DNA from: Shewanella sp. 1CM18E
GTDB lineage: Bacteria > Pseudomonadota > Gammaproteobacteria > Enterobacterales > Shewanellaceae
Assembly (NCBI RefSeq): GCF_023161665.1
Contig: NZ_JALNTW010000006.1
Coordinates: forward strand, 180,835 to 244,834
Direction of reading: 5' to 3'
DNA length: 64,000 nt
This document shows positions 18,330-27,565 of this stretch, one piece after another (position 1 is the stretch's first letter; every line of letters starts with the position of its first letter). The notes under the pieces are model-generated. The model did not search any database. It worked only from the letters and a program-made list of their open reading frames with translations, and had not been told where the DNA came from. Both the position numbers and the translations under genes were made by a program.

Positions 18330-18360
18330 AAAAAAGGGTGAACTCAATTCACCCTTTTTT
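18330..18360. terminator. Bidirectional terminator between prepilin gene and creA
   Basis: Perfect 13-bp stem AAAAAAGGGTGAA/TTCACCCTTTTTT with a 5-base loop and T/A runs on both sides, between convergent genes. Confidence 0.9.
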
Positions 18361-18452
18361 ATTACTAATGACCCATCCTAAATAGCGTTGACACTGACAT
18401 AAACATAGAGACGTTGGCTTTATAAGTGCAGGCCTTAACGCTGTTAGTCGGC

Positions 18453-18944
18453 TTAATTACTTGCAACGCCACCAGCAACCCAAGCTTGGGTACCATATAA
18501 CGGCACTGTTGATAGTGCATGTTTATGGCTGCCATTTGTTTCTTTGGTTGAGTACGACAAATACAGCAGTGTTTGATTTTCTGCATCATAAATGCGGCGC
18601 ACTTTAAGCGATTTAAATAAAATGCTGAGTGATTCTTTAAATACCACTTCACCGTTTTTACTTTTATCGATATTAGCAAGCTCTGCTGCTGTAATCGGCC
18701 CTGTTTGACGACAAGAAATGCTCATGTCTGATGGATCGGCAAGACTTAAATCAGCTTCAACGCGGCTGATATGGCAAGTCACTCCGGGAATTTTAGGATC
18801 GTGGCGTGCATCAATAACCACATCTTTCGTGGTAAACAAACCTAAGCTCACTTTTCCCACATCATCACCACAACCACTTAGTCCCAAAGATAGCAATATT
18901 GCTAACCCAGTACCTGAGAGTAACTTTTTGGTTAATTCAGTCAT
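18453..18944 (-). CDS. creA: CreA family lipoprotein
   Basis: About 163 residues. The start at 18944 has AAGGA at ideal spacing; the longer frame overlapping yegD is rejected. It starts with a lipoprotein signal ending LSGC (cysteine 25), so this copy is probably lipid-anchored. CreA family marks are VSLGLFTTKDVVIDARHDPKIPGVTCHISRVE, a second cysteine in SISCRQTGPI, and VFKESLSILFKSLKVRRIYD. The molecular role of CreA is unknown; the E. coli namesake sits near creBCD but here it is next to yegD. Confidence 0.88.
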   Translation of the reverse strand: MTELTKKLLSGTGLAILLSLGLSGCGDDVGKVSLGLFTTKDVVIDARHDPKIPGVTCHISRVEADLSLADPSDMSISCRQTGPITAAELANIDKSKNGEVVFKESLSILFKSLKVRRIYDAENQTLLYLSYSTKETNGSHKHALSTVPLYGTQAWVAGGVASN

Positions 18945-19033
18945 ATCCATCCTTAAGAAACGATTATATTCTTTACTTAAACTAGGTGATGCGATCAACG
19001 CATAACGCTTACCTTGCTTCGTTTGCGCTAGCT

Positions 19034-20404
19034 TTATGCAAACACTCTTTGCGCCCAACGCGTTAAACCCGCCGTTACACTACCAAAGTGATCACCAACA
19101 ACAATCGGTATTTCAGGGAATAGCCCCGAAATACGTTTATAAATTGCCGGGCTTCTTGCTGTACCACCGGTGACATAGATGCGATCAGGCATCACACCAG
19201 ATTGTTCAAGCGCTTCGCGCATTAACGCTTCCACTTTTGATAGCGGCATAGTAATGGCATTTTCAAAGTCAGCCTCACTGACTTTAGCATGTAGTCCGTT
19301 ATCAATGTAATCCAGTGGAGTATCAACGCTATTGTGATCAGATAAAGCAATTTTACTTTGCTCTGCACTGCGCACTAATTTGTAGCCTAATTGCTCTTTT
19401 TGCACCTTGAGTAAACGCTTGATAAGATCTGGACTTTGGGCATCTTTTATCAAATCTTCAATCAGCTTTTTAGAAGCCAATGCACTAAAGTCTCGTTGCG
19501 CGCTGATATCATTAACCGCCACAGCATTCCAAAATGGCTTACTTGGCACTGGCAGTTTATTGGTCATCAAACTCCCTAGACCAAGGTGCGGCATAAATGA
19601 TGCCATCGATAGTGCGATATCTAAATCGTTACCACCAATACGCTGACCGCTATGGCCTAAAAAGTCTTGGCTTCGGTCACGATTATCAATATGGCTCGGC
19701 CCCATTTTTACCATCGAGCAGTCGGTAGTACCACCCCCAACATCGACAACGAGCACTGTCACGTCTTCTTGCAGTGAGGCTTCATAATCCATGCCCGCCG
19801 CAAGAGGTTCAAACAAGAAATCAACGTCTGTAAAGCCAGCGCGCTTAGCCGCTAACGATAAAATGGCTTCCGCTTGAATATTACTTTGCTCGCCACCTAT
19901 ACCTTGAAAGTTCACAGGTCGGCCTATTACCCCATGGGTAATAACGTTGGCACCGTTTGCTAAGCTCTTTTCTGCTTGTTTTTTGATGTGCATCATCATC
20001 AGGGTCACGATATCTTCAAACAAAGCAATTTGGCTATCATGCAAGCCGCTCGCGCCTAGGAAAGATTTAGGAGAGCGAACATAAAAGCCTTCGTCCGGCA
20101 TATCTAAATAGGCTTCAATCGCTTGCTCACCCACAAAAACAGCTTGCTCGTTAGGTAATAAGTCTAACTCTCGACGTGCAGCAGCGCCGCGGCTCAATTG
20201 CGCTGCGCGCATGCGGGCGTATTCTGCTTGTTCCGCTTGAGGTAATTGTTTCAATACCGCTTCAGCAATAAGTTCACGATCCATCGCATATAGCGTTGAA
20301 CTTAAATACTTGGAATCACCAGATAAGGGTACTAAGCGCACTTCACCGTTTTCAATAACACCTATCGCGCAGTTAGCACTACCGTAGTCAAAACCTACAA
20401 ACAT
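19034..20404 (-). CDS. yegD: Hsp70-like ATPase YegD
   Basis: 456 residues (E. coli YegD about 450). Actin/Hsp70-type ATPase: phosphate-1 loop MFVGFDYGSANCAIGV, second phosphate loop VVDVGGGTTDCSMV, GGNDLD, and the adenosine loop VTGGTARSPAI. It lacks the peptide-binding domain of DnaK, so it is not a conventional chaperone; the cellular role is not established. It is followed by creA after about 90 bases on the same strand and preceded by trhO, whose terminator separates the two. Confidence 0.92.
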   Translation of the reverse strand: MFVGFDYGSANCAIGVIENGEVRLVPLSGDSKYLSSTLYAMDRELIAEAVLKQLPQAEQAEYARMRAAQLSRGAAARRELDLLPNEQAVFVGEQAIEAYLDMPDEGFYVRSPKSFLGASGLHDSQIALFEDIVTLMMMHIKKQAEKSLANGANVITHGVIGRPVNFQGIGGEQSNIQAEAILSLAAKRAGFTDVDFLFEPLAAGMDYEASLQEDVTVLVVDVGGGTTDCSMVKMGPSHIDNRDRSQDFLGHSGQRIGGNDLDIALSMASFMPHLGLGSLMTNKLPVPSKPFWNAVAVNDISAQRDFSALASKKLIEDLIKDAQSPDLIKRLLKVQKEQLGYKLVRSAEQSKIALSDHNSVDTPLDYIDNGLHAKVSEADFENAITMPLSKVEALMREALEQSGVMPDRIYVTGGTARSPAIYKRISGLFPEIPIVVGDHFGSVTAGLTRWAQRVFA

Positions 20405-20481
20405 TCCCTTATCCTTTAACGCATAAAAAAGCCGTGCAAAATAGCACAGTCAGACCCAAGGAAAAAGTGGATTTTGGAAAT

Positions 20482-20507
20482 AAAAAAAGCAGCCTATAGC
20501 TGCTTTT
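20482..20507 (-). terminator. Terminator of trhO
   Basis: On the minus strand a 9-bp stem AAAAGCAGC/GCTGCTTTT with a 5-base loop runs into seven T, 65 bases past the trhO stop. Confidence 0.85.
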
Positions 20508-20571
20508 AATGCATAAGCTTAATCTGAATAATATCTGATCAAGCTTGTGAAACTATTTTTTGATTATCGTC

Positions 20572-21555
20572 TTACGCAGTTTTATCATTTTGCGCTTTTT
20601 TAAGTTGCTCTTTTTTAGCACGTCGAGACTCAATAACCTGACTGACATCACTACCAATATGCGCTTCACCGCGCTGCTTAGATAACTGAACTTGGCGCTC
20701 ACGTTCAATAAAGCGCTGGCGCTGTTTTTCACTAGTTTTATCAATACAGTGCAAACAGCTAACGCCTTGCACAAAACTCTCTAGCGCCATCTCGTGTTCA
20801 GTCACCGGCATACGGCAGGCATTACACTGATCGTATTTGCCCTTTTCTAAATCGTGGTTAACCGCAACTCGGTTATCAAACACAAAGCATTCACCTTGCC
20901 AGAGGCTTTCCTCTTGTTCGACTTCTTCAAGATACTTTAAGATCCCACCTTCTAAATGGTAGACCTCATCAAAACCTTGCTCTTTTAGGTAGGCCGTTGA
21001 TTTTTCACAGCGGATCCCCCCAGTACAGAACATAGCAACTTTCTTATGCTTAGCAGGATCGAGGTTTTGTTTTACGTAATCAGGAAACTCTCTAAAGGTG
21101 TCGGTTTGCGGATCAACTGCGTTCTTAAATGTACCAATTTGCACTTCATAATCATTACGAGTATCAACCAATAACACCTCAGGATCAGAAATCAGTTTAT
21201 TCCAATCCTTAGGCTTTACGTAAGTACCGACGACCTTATTAGGATCAATCCCTTCAACGCCCATGGTCACGATTTCTTTTTTCAGTTTAACCTTAGTACG
21301 ATAAAACGGCATGCTGTCGTCAAAAGACAATTTATAGACAATGTTGTCTAAACCCGGTTGAGTGGCCAACCAAGCAAGTAAGTTATCAATTGCGGTTTGT
21401 GAGCCAGCAACGGTACCGTTAATTCCCTCACTCGCAATGAGTAATGTGCCTTTAATCTCAGACTCTTGCATTACATTGAGTAAAGGCGCTTGTAACTTTT
21501 CAAACTCTGTGAGCGTTACAAACTTATACATGGCACATACAACAACTTTTGACAT
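20572..21555 (-). CDS. trhO: tRNA uridine-34 hydroxylase (TrhO/YceA)
   Basis: 327-residue rhodanese-family enzyme that hydroxylates uridine 34 of certain tRNAs on the way to carboxymethoxyuridine, using oxygen. It has the N-terminal acylphosphatase-like part ([15 protein letters not shown]), a rhodanese domain with [17 protein letters not shown], the catalytic cysteine in [12 protein letters not shown], and a C-terminal cysteine cluster CNACRMP, CLHC. The ATG at 21555 is preferred over 21561 because AAGGG lies at correct spacing. The C-terminus is long and basic, as in other members. Confidence 0.92.
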   Translation of the reverse strand: MSKVVVCAMYKFVTLTEFEKLQAPLLNVMQESEIKGTLLIASEGINGTVAGSQTAIDNLLAWLATQPGLDNIVYKLSFDDSMPFYRTKVKLKKEIVTMGVEGIDPNKVVGTYVKPKDWNKLISDPEVLLVDTRNDYEVQIGTFKNAVDPQTDTFREFPDYVKQNLDPAKHKKVAMFCTGGIRCEKSTAYLKEQGFDEVYHLEGGILKYLEEVEQEESLWQGECFVFDNRVAVNHDLEKGKYDQCNACRMPVTEHEMALESFVQGVSCLHCIDKTSEKQRQRFIERERQVQLSKQRGEAHIGSDVSQVIESRRAKKEQLKKAQNDKTA

Positions 21556-21882
21556 AATCATCCCTTATTCGGCTAGCTGAAGCTTAATCTCCAGTGCTAA
21601 TCATTGTGACCACCCATAAAATGTGAGCGACCACGCAAAATTCAGCGCGAATACTACATTAATCACAGGGTAACAAACAGGCACAAAAAGTATGGTTATT
21701 AACCAGCAGCGTTCACCAAGACTTGATTAATTCTTTAATCGATAAAAACTAGAGCATTATGCTGATCCCCATTTGTAGTAACCCAGTACGATATTGCAAT
21801 AGTAAGAATTTGATAAAAGATTGTTATTTTTCGCTCGAAAGTTAAAAATACTCCGCATAACTTACTTATAAAAAGTCACAAT
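21556..21882. other. Divergent intergenic region between trhO and the GST gene
   Basis: No additional gene or RNA is visible; it should contain the two outward promoters. Confidence 0.4.
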
Positions 21883-22542
21883 ATGTCTCTGCCTACCCTT
21901 TACTCTTTTAGACGCTGCCCTTATGCCATGCGCGCCCGACTCGGCATTATGTTATCGGGTCAATCAGTTGATTTAAGAGAAATAATTCTTAAGCACAAAC
22001 CACAGGCTATGCTTGACGCATCCCCTAAAGGAACTGTTCCTGTACTTATTTTGCAAGATGGTAGCGTAGTTGAAGAAAGTATTGAGATCATGTGCTGGGC
22101 CTTAGCTAAAAACGATCCTAGTGATTTATTACTGCAGCGTACACCGGCACTACAAGAAGTCGCCCAAGCGCTGATCAAAACCAATGACGACAGTTTTAAA
22201 CCTTGGTTAGATAAGTACAAATACGCAGACAGGCATCCCGACATGCCGGAGCAATATTATCGACAACAAGGTGAAAGCTTTATTGCTCAGCTTGAAAACT
22301 TACTAGCCAAAAACCAGCAGTTGCTCGGAGATAAGCCCTGCATTGCTGATTACGCGATTTTCCCTTTTATTAGGCAGTTTGCGGGTGTAGATAAAACATG
22401 GTTTGATAATGCTGCTTACCCTAACGTGCAGCGCTGGCTAACATCGTATATACAAAGTGATGTGTTTACAGCAATTATGAAAAAATACCCCACTTGGCTG
22501 GAAAGCAATCAAAGCTTTGAGTTTGGGGAGCAGCATAACTAA
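21883..22542 (+). CDS. Glutathione S-transferase family protein
   Basis: 219 residues. The thioredoxin-like N-terminal domain has RRCPYAMRARLG, where the CPYA cysteine is in the glutaredoxin-2/omega-GST position, KGTVPVLI with the cis-proline, and EESIEIM for glutathione binding. The C-terminal helical domain has ADYAIFPFIRQF. It probably performs thiol-disulfide or dehydroascorbate-type reactions rather than classical conjugation (inference from the cysteine). A hairpin with stem GAAATGGC/GCCATTTC follows at 22603-22630 without a T-tract. Confidence 0.85.
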   Translation: MSLPTLYSFRRCPYAMRARLGIMLSGQSVDLREIILKHKPQAMLDASPKGTVPVLILQDGSVVEESIEIMCWALAKNDPSDLLLQRTPALQEVAQALIKTNDDSFKPWLDKYKYADRHPDMPEQYYRQQGESFIAQLENLLAKNQQLLGDKPCIADYAIFPFIRQFAGVDKTWFDNAAYPNVQRWLTSYIQSDVFTAIMKKYPTWLESNQSFEFGEQHN

Positions 22543-22832
22543 GCTAATTAATCTAGGCTAATTAAGCCAACCTAAGTGTTAACAGATTTAATCAAGACCG
22601 AAGAAATGGCATCAAGCTTGAAGCCATTTCTAATTACTAGCCATTAAATGATTACAAGACTCGATACTTTCAATTTATGTACCAGCAAACACCTGCTGGC
22701 ACATTGCTCTGCTACGTGCCGCAAATAATTACACGTTACTCGTTACTCGTTATAGTGGCTAACCCATAACGGTTAAATTCTCGTGTTTTACGAGCTATCC
22801 CCGTTCACAGTAGCTACGGGTATTAATTGCCA

Positions 22833-23438
22833 TTAGTGAATAATGAGTGGAATGGTGACCAACAATAAAGCCCCCATAAACCAGTTGAAATATTGCCGCC
22901 TTTTGGGAGTATCGAGTTTGCGACGAATTGTCGCCCCCAAAACCACCCAGGTTAATGATGTAGGCAGACCAACAATATTAAATACTACCACTCCCATAAT
23001 GGCCGTGAGCCAGTAAGCTTCACCCGATATTGTAAATGCAGTACATAACGTAATCGTTGCTAGCCACGACTTAGGGTTAATCCATTGGAACAGGGCTGAC
23101 TCTTTAATCGTCATTGGTCTTAGTCTCTCTTCCTGACTCGCATTATCAACCGGCATTGTTACCACTTTATAAGCCAGAAAAACCAGATAACCGAGAGACA
23201 ATATTTGCAATGCTTGATGCATAACAGGAAAAGCTTTAAACATACTGCCTAACCCAAGTAGTATCGCAATATGCAGTAAGGTTTGCCCGAGCCTAATGCC
23301 TACAATATGTGGCATGGTGCGGCGTACACCAAAATTGGCCCCCGATGTCGCCAACAATATATTATTAGGTCCTGGAGTCATCGTCATTGTGGCACAAAAT
23401 ATCGCAGCCGATACCACCAGAGTCCAAATCCCATCCAT
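22833..23438 (-). CDS. LysE/RhtB family amino-acid exporter
   Basis: 201 residues with about six membrane helices. Family signatures are MTPGPNN near residue 22, FGVRRTMPHIVGIRLGQ, LGYLVFLAYK, and FQWINPKSWL after the central loop. The ATG at 23438 has AGGAG six bases upstream; the in-frame ATG at 23453 is poorer. It is divergently arranged with a MocR-type regulator, as often seen for exporters controlled by an adjacent regulator. The substrate is not predictable. Confidence 0.9.
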   Translation of the reverse strand: MDGIWTLVVSAAIFCATMTMTPGPNNILLATSGANFGVRRTMPHIVGIRLGQTLLHIAILLGLGSMFKAFPVMHQALQILSLGYLVFLAYKVVTMPVDNASQEERLRPMTIKESALFQWINPKSWLATITLCTAFTISGEAYWLTAIMGVVVFNIVGLPTSLTWVVLGATIRRKLDTPKRRQYFNWFMGALLLVTIPLIIH

Positions 23439-23519
23439 TTGCTTCTCCTTCACTTTATATTCAGCGAGTACAATACAAAAACTGCCTCAAGCCCCTCTTT
23501 ACAATTATTCAAAACCAAA

Positions 23520-23533
23520 TTGTATGGGTACAA
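23520..23533. promoter_or_regulatory. Candidate MocR operator, copy 1
   Basis: TTGTA-TGGG-TACAA, an inverted repeat containing the 10-mer ATGGGTACAA (23524-23533) that recurs exactly at 23603-23612. It lies in the divergent promoter region, 82 bases upstream of the exporter gene start. Confidence 0.45.
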
Positions 23534-23597
23534 AAATTGACACAACCTAAGTTTTGATCGCATAGTAACGCCATAAAAAATCGATACAAGAATTTTA

Positions 23598-23612
23598 TTG
23601 TCATGGGTACAA
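23598..23612. promoter_or_regulatory. Candidate MocR operator, copy 2 (overlaps the start codon)
   Basis: TTGTCATGGGTACAA, a direct repeat of copy 1 at 79 bases distance; the ATG inside it is the start codon of the regulator gene. MocR proteins typically bind two direct repeats, so occupancy here could give autoregulation. Confidence 0.45.
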
Positions 23613-24967
23613 TATGGACACCAAGCTTAGTGCGGTATTCTGGGGCCAAATACAAGCAGATAGCGAGCGCAGCTGAAGATGCTATTAGCTCAGGTGAGTT
23701 GCTGCCAAATAGCAAGTTGCCCCCTCAACGCCAACTTGCCGATAATTTATCTGTGACAATAGGTACAATTACTCGCGCTTACGCCTTACTTGAGCAACGC
23801 GGCTATGTATATGCAAAAGTCGGAGCAGGTACATTTGTTAAAGCCAGCCAATCAATGACTAATAGTCAACGAGGCAACTTCTCCACTTGCCAACAACCGC
23901 TCACAGATCAAATAAATCTATTGAGCGATGCCATGAGTGAGTTAGCTAAATCCCCACTTAGGTTAACGCAATTGATGGAGTACCATGCCGAACCACTTAA
24001 CGAGCATAAACTCACATTTAGCCAGTGGTTGGTTCGTCGTGGTATTGAGCAGAAACCGGAGCAAATAGTCTTTAGCCATGGCGCCCAGCAAGGTATTTTT
24101 GCAGTGCTTAATGCAATGCTAAAGTCTGGTGATACATTATTTTGCGAATCTAATTGTTATCCAGGCATCCATGTTGCGGCAGAGCAATTGGGGATCAAAA
24201 TAATCCCAATTTCACTCACTGATGACGGTTTAGACCTTTCAGAGCTTGCAGAAAAACTCAGTTTATACAAACCCACAGCGCTCTATTTAACGCCTAATAA
24301 TCAAAATCCAACCTGCATCCAATATAGCCATGCGCAGCGTCAATCAATCTTGAAATTAGCACAAATTCATCAGGTGGTGATTATTGAAGATGATGTTAAC
24401 TATTGCTTACCCAGTGAGTGGTGTAGCCCTTTATGGTCACTCGACCAAGCATCAACCGCTATAGAGAAACAATCGGTTATCTATATTTCGAGTTTATCTA
24501 AGCTGTTTTGTGGTGGACTAAGGCAGGGTTTTTTACTTGTTCCACAAAGATTTATGCGCAAAATAAAACAAGCTATCTACAGTCAGTGTTGGATGGTATC
24601 ACCGATAAATACCGAGCTAGCTTGTATACTCATCGAAAATAAAGCTTTTATGGGTGAAAGAGAGCAACAGATAGCTGCTCGCCAACAGCAATGCATTGCA
24701 ATGGGCCAACGTCTTGGTTTAAAGCAAAATTGGCGCGGTCTAAACGGCTGGTTGCAACTAAAGCTACCGTTAAAATCTCATCATGTAGTAACAGCCCTCG
24801 CTCAACAAGGAATACTTATTCGCAACGGCGATGATTTTAATAATCATGATAATCATATCCGCTTAAGTATTGGTGGCTGCGGCGATGACAACATTTTTAC
24901 TGAGCAACTAGCAAAGATAGAAGCGTGCATTAACGAGTTAAGCCAATCCGCTTACTCTGTTGTTTAG
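23603..24967 (+). CDS. MocR-type transcriptional regulator (GntR HTH + aminotransferase domain)
   Basis: 454 residues. The N-terminal GntR winged helix (about 14-80) has KLPPQRQLADNLSVTIGTITRAYALLEQRGYVYAKVGAGTFV; the rest is a fold-type I aminotransferase domain with HGAQQGIF, YLTPNNQNPTC, EDDVNY and the PLP lysine in ISSLSKLFCGGLR. Such regulators use PLP or an amino acid as co-effector. The ribosome site is weak, so the message could be leaderless. It is divergent from the LysE-type exporter, its probable target. Confidence 0.9.
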   Translation: MGTIWTPSLVRYSGAKYKQIASAAEDAISSGELLPNSKLPPQRQLADNLSVTIGTITRAYALLEQRGYVYAKVGAGTFVKASQSMTNSQRGNFSTCQQPLTDQINLLSDAMSELAKSPLRLTQLMEYHAEPLNEHKLTFSQWLVRRGIEQKPEQIVFSHGAQQGIFAVLNAMLKSGDTLFCESNCYPGIHVAAEQLGIKIIPISLTDDGLDLSELAEKLSLYKPTALYLTPNNQNPTCIQYSHAQRQSILKLAQIHQVVIIEDDVNYCLPSEWCSPLWSLDQASTAIEKQSVIYISSLSKLFCGGLRQGFLLVPQRFMRKIKQAIYSQCWMVSPINTELACILIENKAFMGEREQQIAARQQQCIAMGQRLGLKQNWRGLNGWLQLKLPLKSHHVVTALAQQGILIRNGDDFNNHDNHIRLSIGGCGDDNIFTEQLAKIEACINELSQSAYSVV

Positions 24968-25089
24968 TGAAAATCATTAACCACCTCTTACACTATGAGC
25001 CATTAATGCCATAAGTTAGCGTAACGTTGACTTAAAAAGCGAAGTAAAAAATCCAGTCTTTAAAAAAGTAGATTAAGACTGAAAACAAA

Positions 25090-25112
25090 AAACCGCTATC
25101 AACTAGCGGTTT
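25090..25112 (-). terminator. Terminator of the glycine-zipper gene
   Basis: 9-bp stem AAACCGCTA/TAGCGGTTT with a 5-base loop; read on the minus strand it is followed by a T-run. Confidence 0.75.
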
Positions 25113-25146
25113 ATTCTGGAGGATAGCTTAATTTTACATGCCACAA

Positions 25147-25623
25147 TTACATTTGTTGGTCGACTCTGACATAACCTTGCAAATACACCACTCGTACATC
25201 GTCATTGACGTTAAAAATCATACCTTGGTCAAGATCTTGTATCACCATAACTTGCTCGCCAGAATCTAAAGTAATCATCATCTCAACCAGTCTGAGCTCT
25301 TGGTAATATGAATTATCACCATAACGATTACCCACTCCAGCTCCTAGCAGCGCACCTAACACCGTGGCGACATCTTGTCCCGAGCCACCACCAAATTGAT
25401 GACCAATCACACCACCAACAAGTGCACCACCAAATGTCTTCCAGCCAGTATTACGGTCTTCAACCAACTGTTTTTCGGTGATATTACGCACAGAAGCCAC
25501 CTGGCCGAACTCGACTTTTTCAACCGGAACTGCTTGATTACGATCATAAGGAGCCGCGTTAAGCGCACTTGAGCCAAAAATTAAACAGATAACCGTGAAA
25601 ACAATAAGATGAGGTTTCAACAT
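25147..25623 (-). CDS. Glycine-zipper 2TM-domain envelope protein
   Basis: 158 residues with a signal peptide (cleavage after LNA) but no lipobox cysteine, unlike SlyB. A glycine-zipper segment (about 65-100) GGALVGGVIGHQFGGGSGQD..TVLGALLGAGVGNRYGD is typical of the Rick_17kDa_Anti/SlyB group; the C-terminal part is a small beta domain (MITLDSGEQVMVIQDLDQG). Probably inserted in or attached to the outer membrane. Role unknown. Divergent from aat, with its own terminator. Confidence 0.8.
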   Translation of the reverse strand: MLKPHLIVFTVICLIFGSSALNAAPYDRNQAVPVEKVEFGQVASVRNITEKQLVEDRNTGWKTFGGALVGGVIGHQFGGGSGQDVATVLGALLGAGVGNRYGDNSYYQELRLVEMMITLDSGEQVMVIQDLDQGMIFNVNDDVRVVYLQGYVRVDQQM

Positions 25624-25677
25624 AAGACTTTTTCCGCTAACTTTAAGGATAAGTATATTTATTAATCTTACTCAATT

Positions 25678-26388
25678 GTGAACTCACTGTCTTATTTAAA
25701 TCATGATCAGCAAGGTTTCCCACCTCCTGAGCAAGCATTAAGTGATCCTAATGGTCTACTCGCTGTCGGCGGTGACTTAAAACCTGAGCGCCTTTTAAAT
25801 GCTTATTACAATGGTATTTTTCCTTGGTTTAACCTAGATGATCCGATTTTATGGTGGTCTCCAGATCCCAGAGCTGTTTTTGTCCCAGGTAATATGAAAA
25901 TTAGCCGTAGCTTAGTTAAGTACCTAAAAAAGCAAGACTGGACCTACACCATAAATCATCAATTTAAGTCTGTTATGGCTGGCTGCGCAGCACCTAGAGC
26001 TAAACAAGATGGTACTTGGATTTCAGATGAAATCCAGCAAGCATATTACGCTTTGCATCAACAAGGCCACGCCCATTCATTAGAGGTTTGGCAAGGTTCT
26101 GAGCTTATAGGTGGCCTATATGGCATAGCCATTGGCCAGGTATTTTGCGGCGAATCCATGTTTCATCGAACCACGAACGCGTCTAAAGCTGCTATGCTCG
26201 TATTACAGCAACATTTGCAGCGCTGTGGCTTCAGACTTATCGATGCTCAAGTCGTTAACCCGCATTTAGACAGCCTAGGCGCAAAGTCGATTAAACGTGA
26301 TGACTTTTTGAGATTACTCACCCATTTAAGAGATGGTGCAGTCAATCCAGATAGCTGGTGTAAATCCGAGGTATTCATTGAACTCTAA
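25678..26388 (+). CDS. aat: Leucyl/phenylalanyl-tRNA-protein transferase
   Basis: 236 residues (E. coli 234). It moves Leu or Phe from tRNA to N-terminal Arg or Lys of proteins, creating destabilising N-termini for ClpS/ClpAP. Family marks are [51 protein letters not shown], and [14 protein letters not shown]. The start is GTG at 25678. The 3' end overlaps the start of bpt by 11 bases, so the two are co-translated. It sits with bpt, infA, clpA and clpS. Confidence 0.95.
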   Translation: MNSLSYLNHDQQGFPPPEQALSDPNGLLAVGGDLKPERLLNAYYNGIFPWFNLDDPILWWSPDPRAVFVPGNMKISRSLVKYLKKQDWTYTINHQFKSVMAGCAAPRAKQDGTWISDEIQQAYYALHQQGHAHSLEVWQGSELIGGLYGIAIGQVFCGESMFHRTTNASKAAMLVLQQHLQRCGFRLIDAQVVNPHLDSLGAKSIKRDDFLRLLTHLRDGAVNPDSWCKSEVFIEL

Positions 26389-27097
26389 AACTAGACAGCT
26401 TGCAGTCGGCAGAACAAAAACCTTTCCTTGCAGTTATTTAGATTCGCAGCAAGAACAACTCATGGTGTTACAAGAGGATGCTATCGACTCCGCTTTATTC
26501 GAACAACTTTTGGCGTTAGGCTTTCGCCGTAGTGGTAGCATGATCTACAAACCACAATGCCCACAATGTAGCGCTTGTCTGCCAATCCGTTTGCCCATAG
26601 ATGAATTTACAATCTCTAAAAGACAAAAAAGAACACTGAAAAATAATCAAGATTTAAGTTGGAAGATTGTTGATCATAAAACTGAGCAACAATATGAACT
26701 CTATGAGCGTTACGTTAATACACGCCATTGTGACGGGCCAATGTATCCAGCAACACCAGAGCAGTACGACAGCTTTGCAACTGCAAGCTGGATGCAACCG
26801 CTATTTATAGAGCTACGCTTAGACGACAAATTAATTGGCGTTGCGGTAACCGATGTATTACCCCATAGCCTGTCAGCAATTTATAGTTACTTTGACCCAG
26901 AGTTCCATAAACGTTCATTAGGTAGTCTGCTTATTTTACTGCAAACCCAAATCGCTAAGATGATGAAAAAGCAGTTTTTATATTTGGGCTATCAAATTGA
27001 TGAATCAAGAAAAATGAATTACAAACGTGATTATCGACCACATCAAATTTTGACCAATTCAGGCTGGGTAACTGAGAACAACAGCAAAAACTTGTAA
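26378..27097 (+). CDS. bpt: Aspartate/glutamate leucyltransferase (Bpt)
   Basis: About 239 residues. It transfers Leu to N-terminal Asp or Glu. Marks are the cysteine pattern TFPCSYL and [13 protein letters not shown], a GNAT-like core with [32 protein letters not shown], and [15 protein letters not shown]. The start is placed at TTG 26378 inside the aat end, with GAGG six bases upstream; a GTG 45 bases earlier lacks support. E. coli lacks this enzyme, so this bacterium has both branches of the N-degron pathway. Confidence 0.92.
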   Translation: MNSKTRQLAVGRTKTFPCSYLDSQQEQLMVLQEDAIDSALFEQLLALGFRRSGSMIYKPQCPQCSACLPIRLPIDEFTISKRQKRTLKNNQDLSWKIVDHKTEQQYELYERYVNTRHCDGPMYPATPEQYDSFATASWMQPLFIELRLDDKLIGVAVTDVLPHSLSAIYSYFDPEFHKRSLGSLLILLQTQIAKMMKKQFLYLGYQIDESRKMNYKRDYRPHQILTNSGWVTENNSKNL

Positions 27098-27213
27098 TTT
27101 AACCGCCCACTTGGCGCTAGATAGCGTATATACTCAACCTTTGCTTTACAGCAAGGCTAATTTGCGGCATGATACGCCCGTTTTTATTATTTGAAGGCTA
27201 ACAGGATAACTGA

Positions 27214-27435
<222 letters not shown>

Positions 27436-27463
27436 GAGTTATTAGCCTACATAACGTATATTT

Positions 27464-27490
27464 AAAAAGCCGGCAATGCCGGCTTTTTGT
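27464..27490. terminator. Bidirectional terminator between infA and clpA
   Basis: 11-bp perfect stem AAAAAGCCGGC/GCCGGCTTTTT with a 3-base loop; serves both convergent genes. Confidence 0.92.
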
Positions 27491-27565
27491 TGTCTTCGAT
27501 TTGTCATTTATTTCAGAAGTTAACAATAAATGCCCTAACTTAGCGACATTTATTGCAAACCATTA

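Noticed and set aside
22731..22755. CGTTACT short tandem repeats downstream of the GST gene
   Set aside because: Only about three partial copies of 7 bp with no link to a gene; too short to interpret.
27491..27565. tRNA-Ser gene expected between infA and clpA by analogy with E. coli
   Set aside because: The gap is only 130 bp with a terminator and no cloverleaf sequence.
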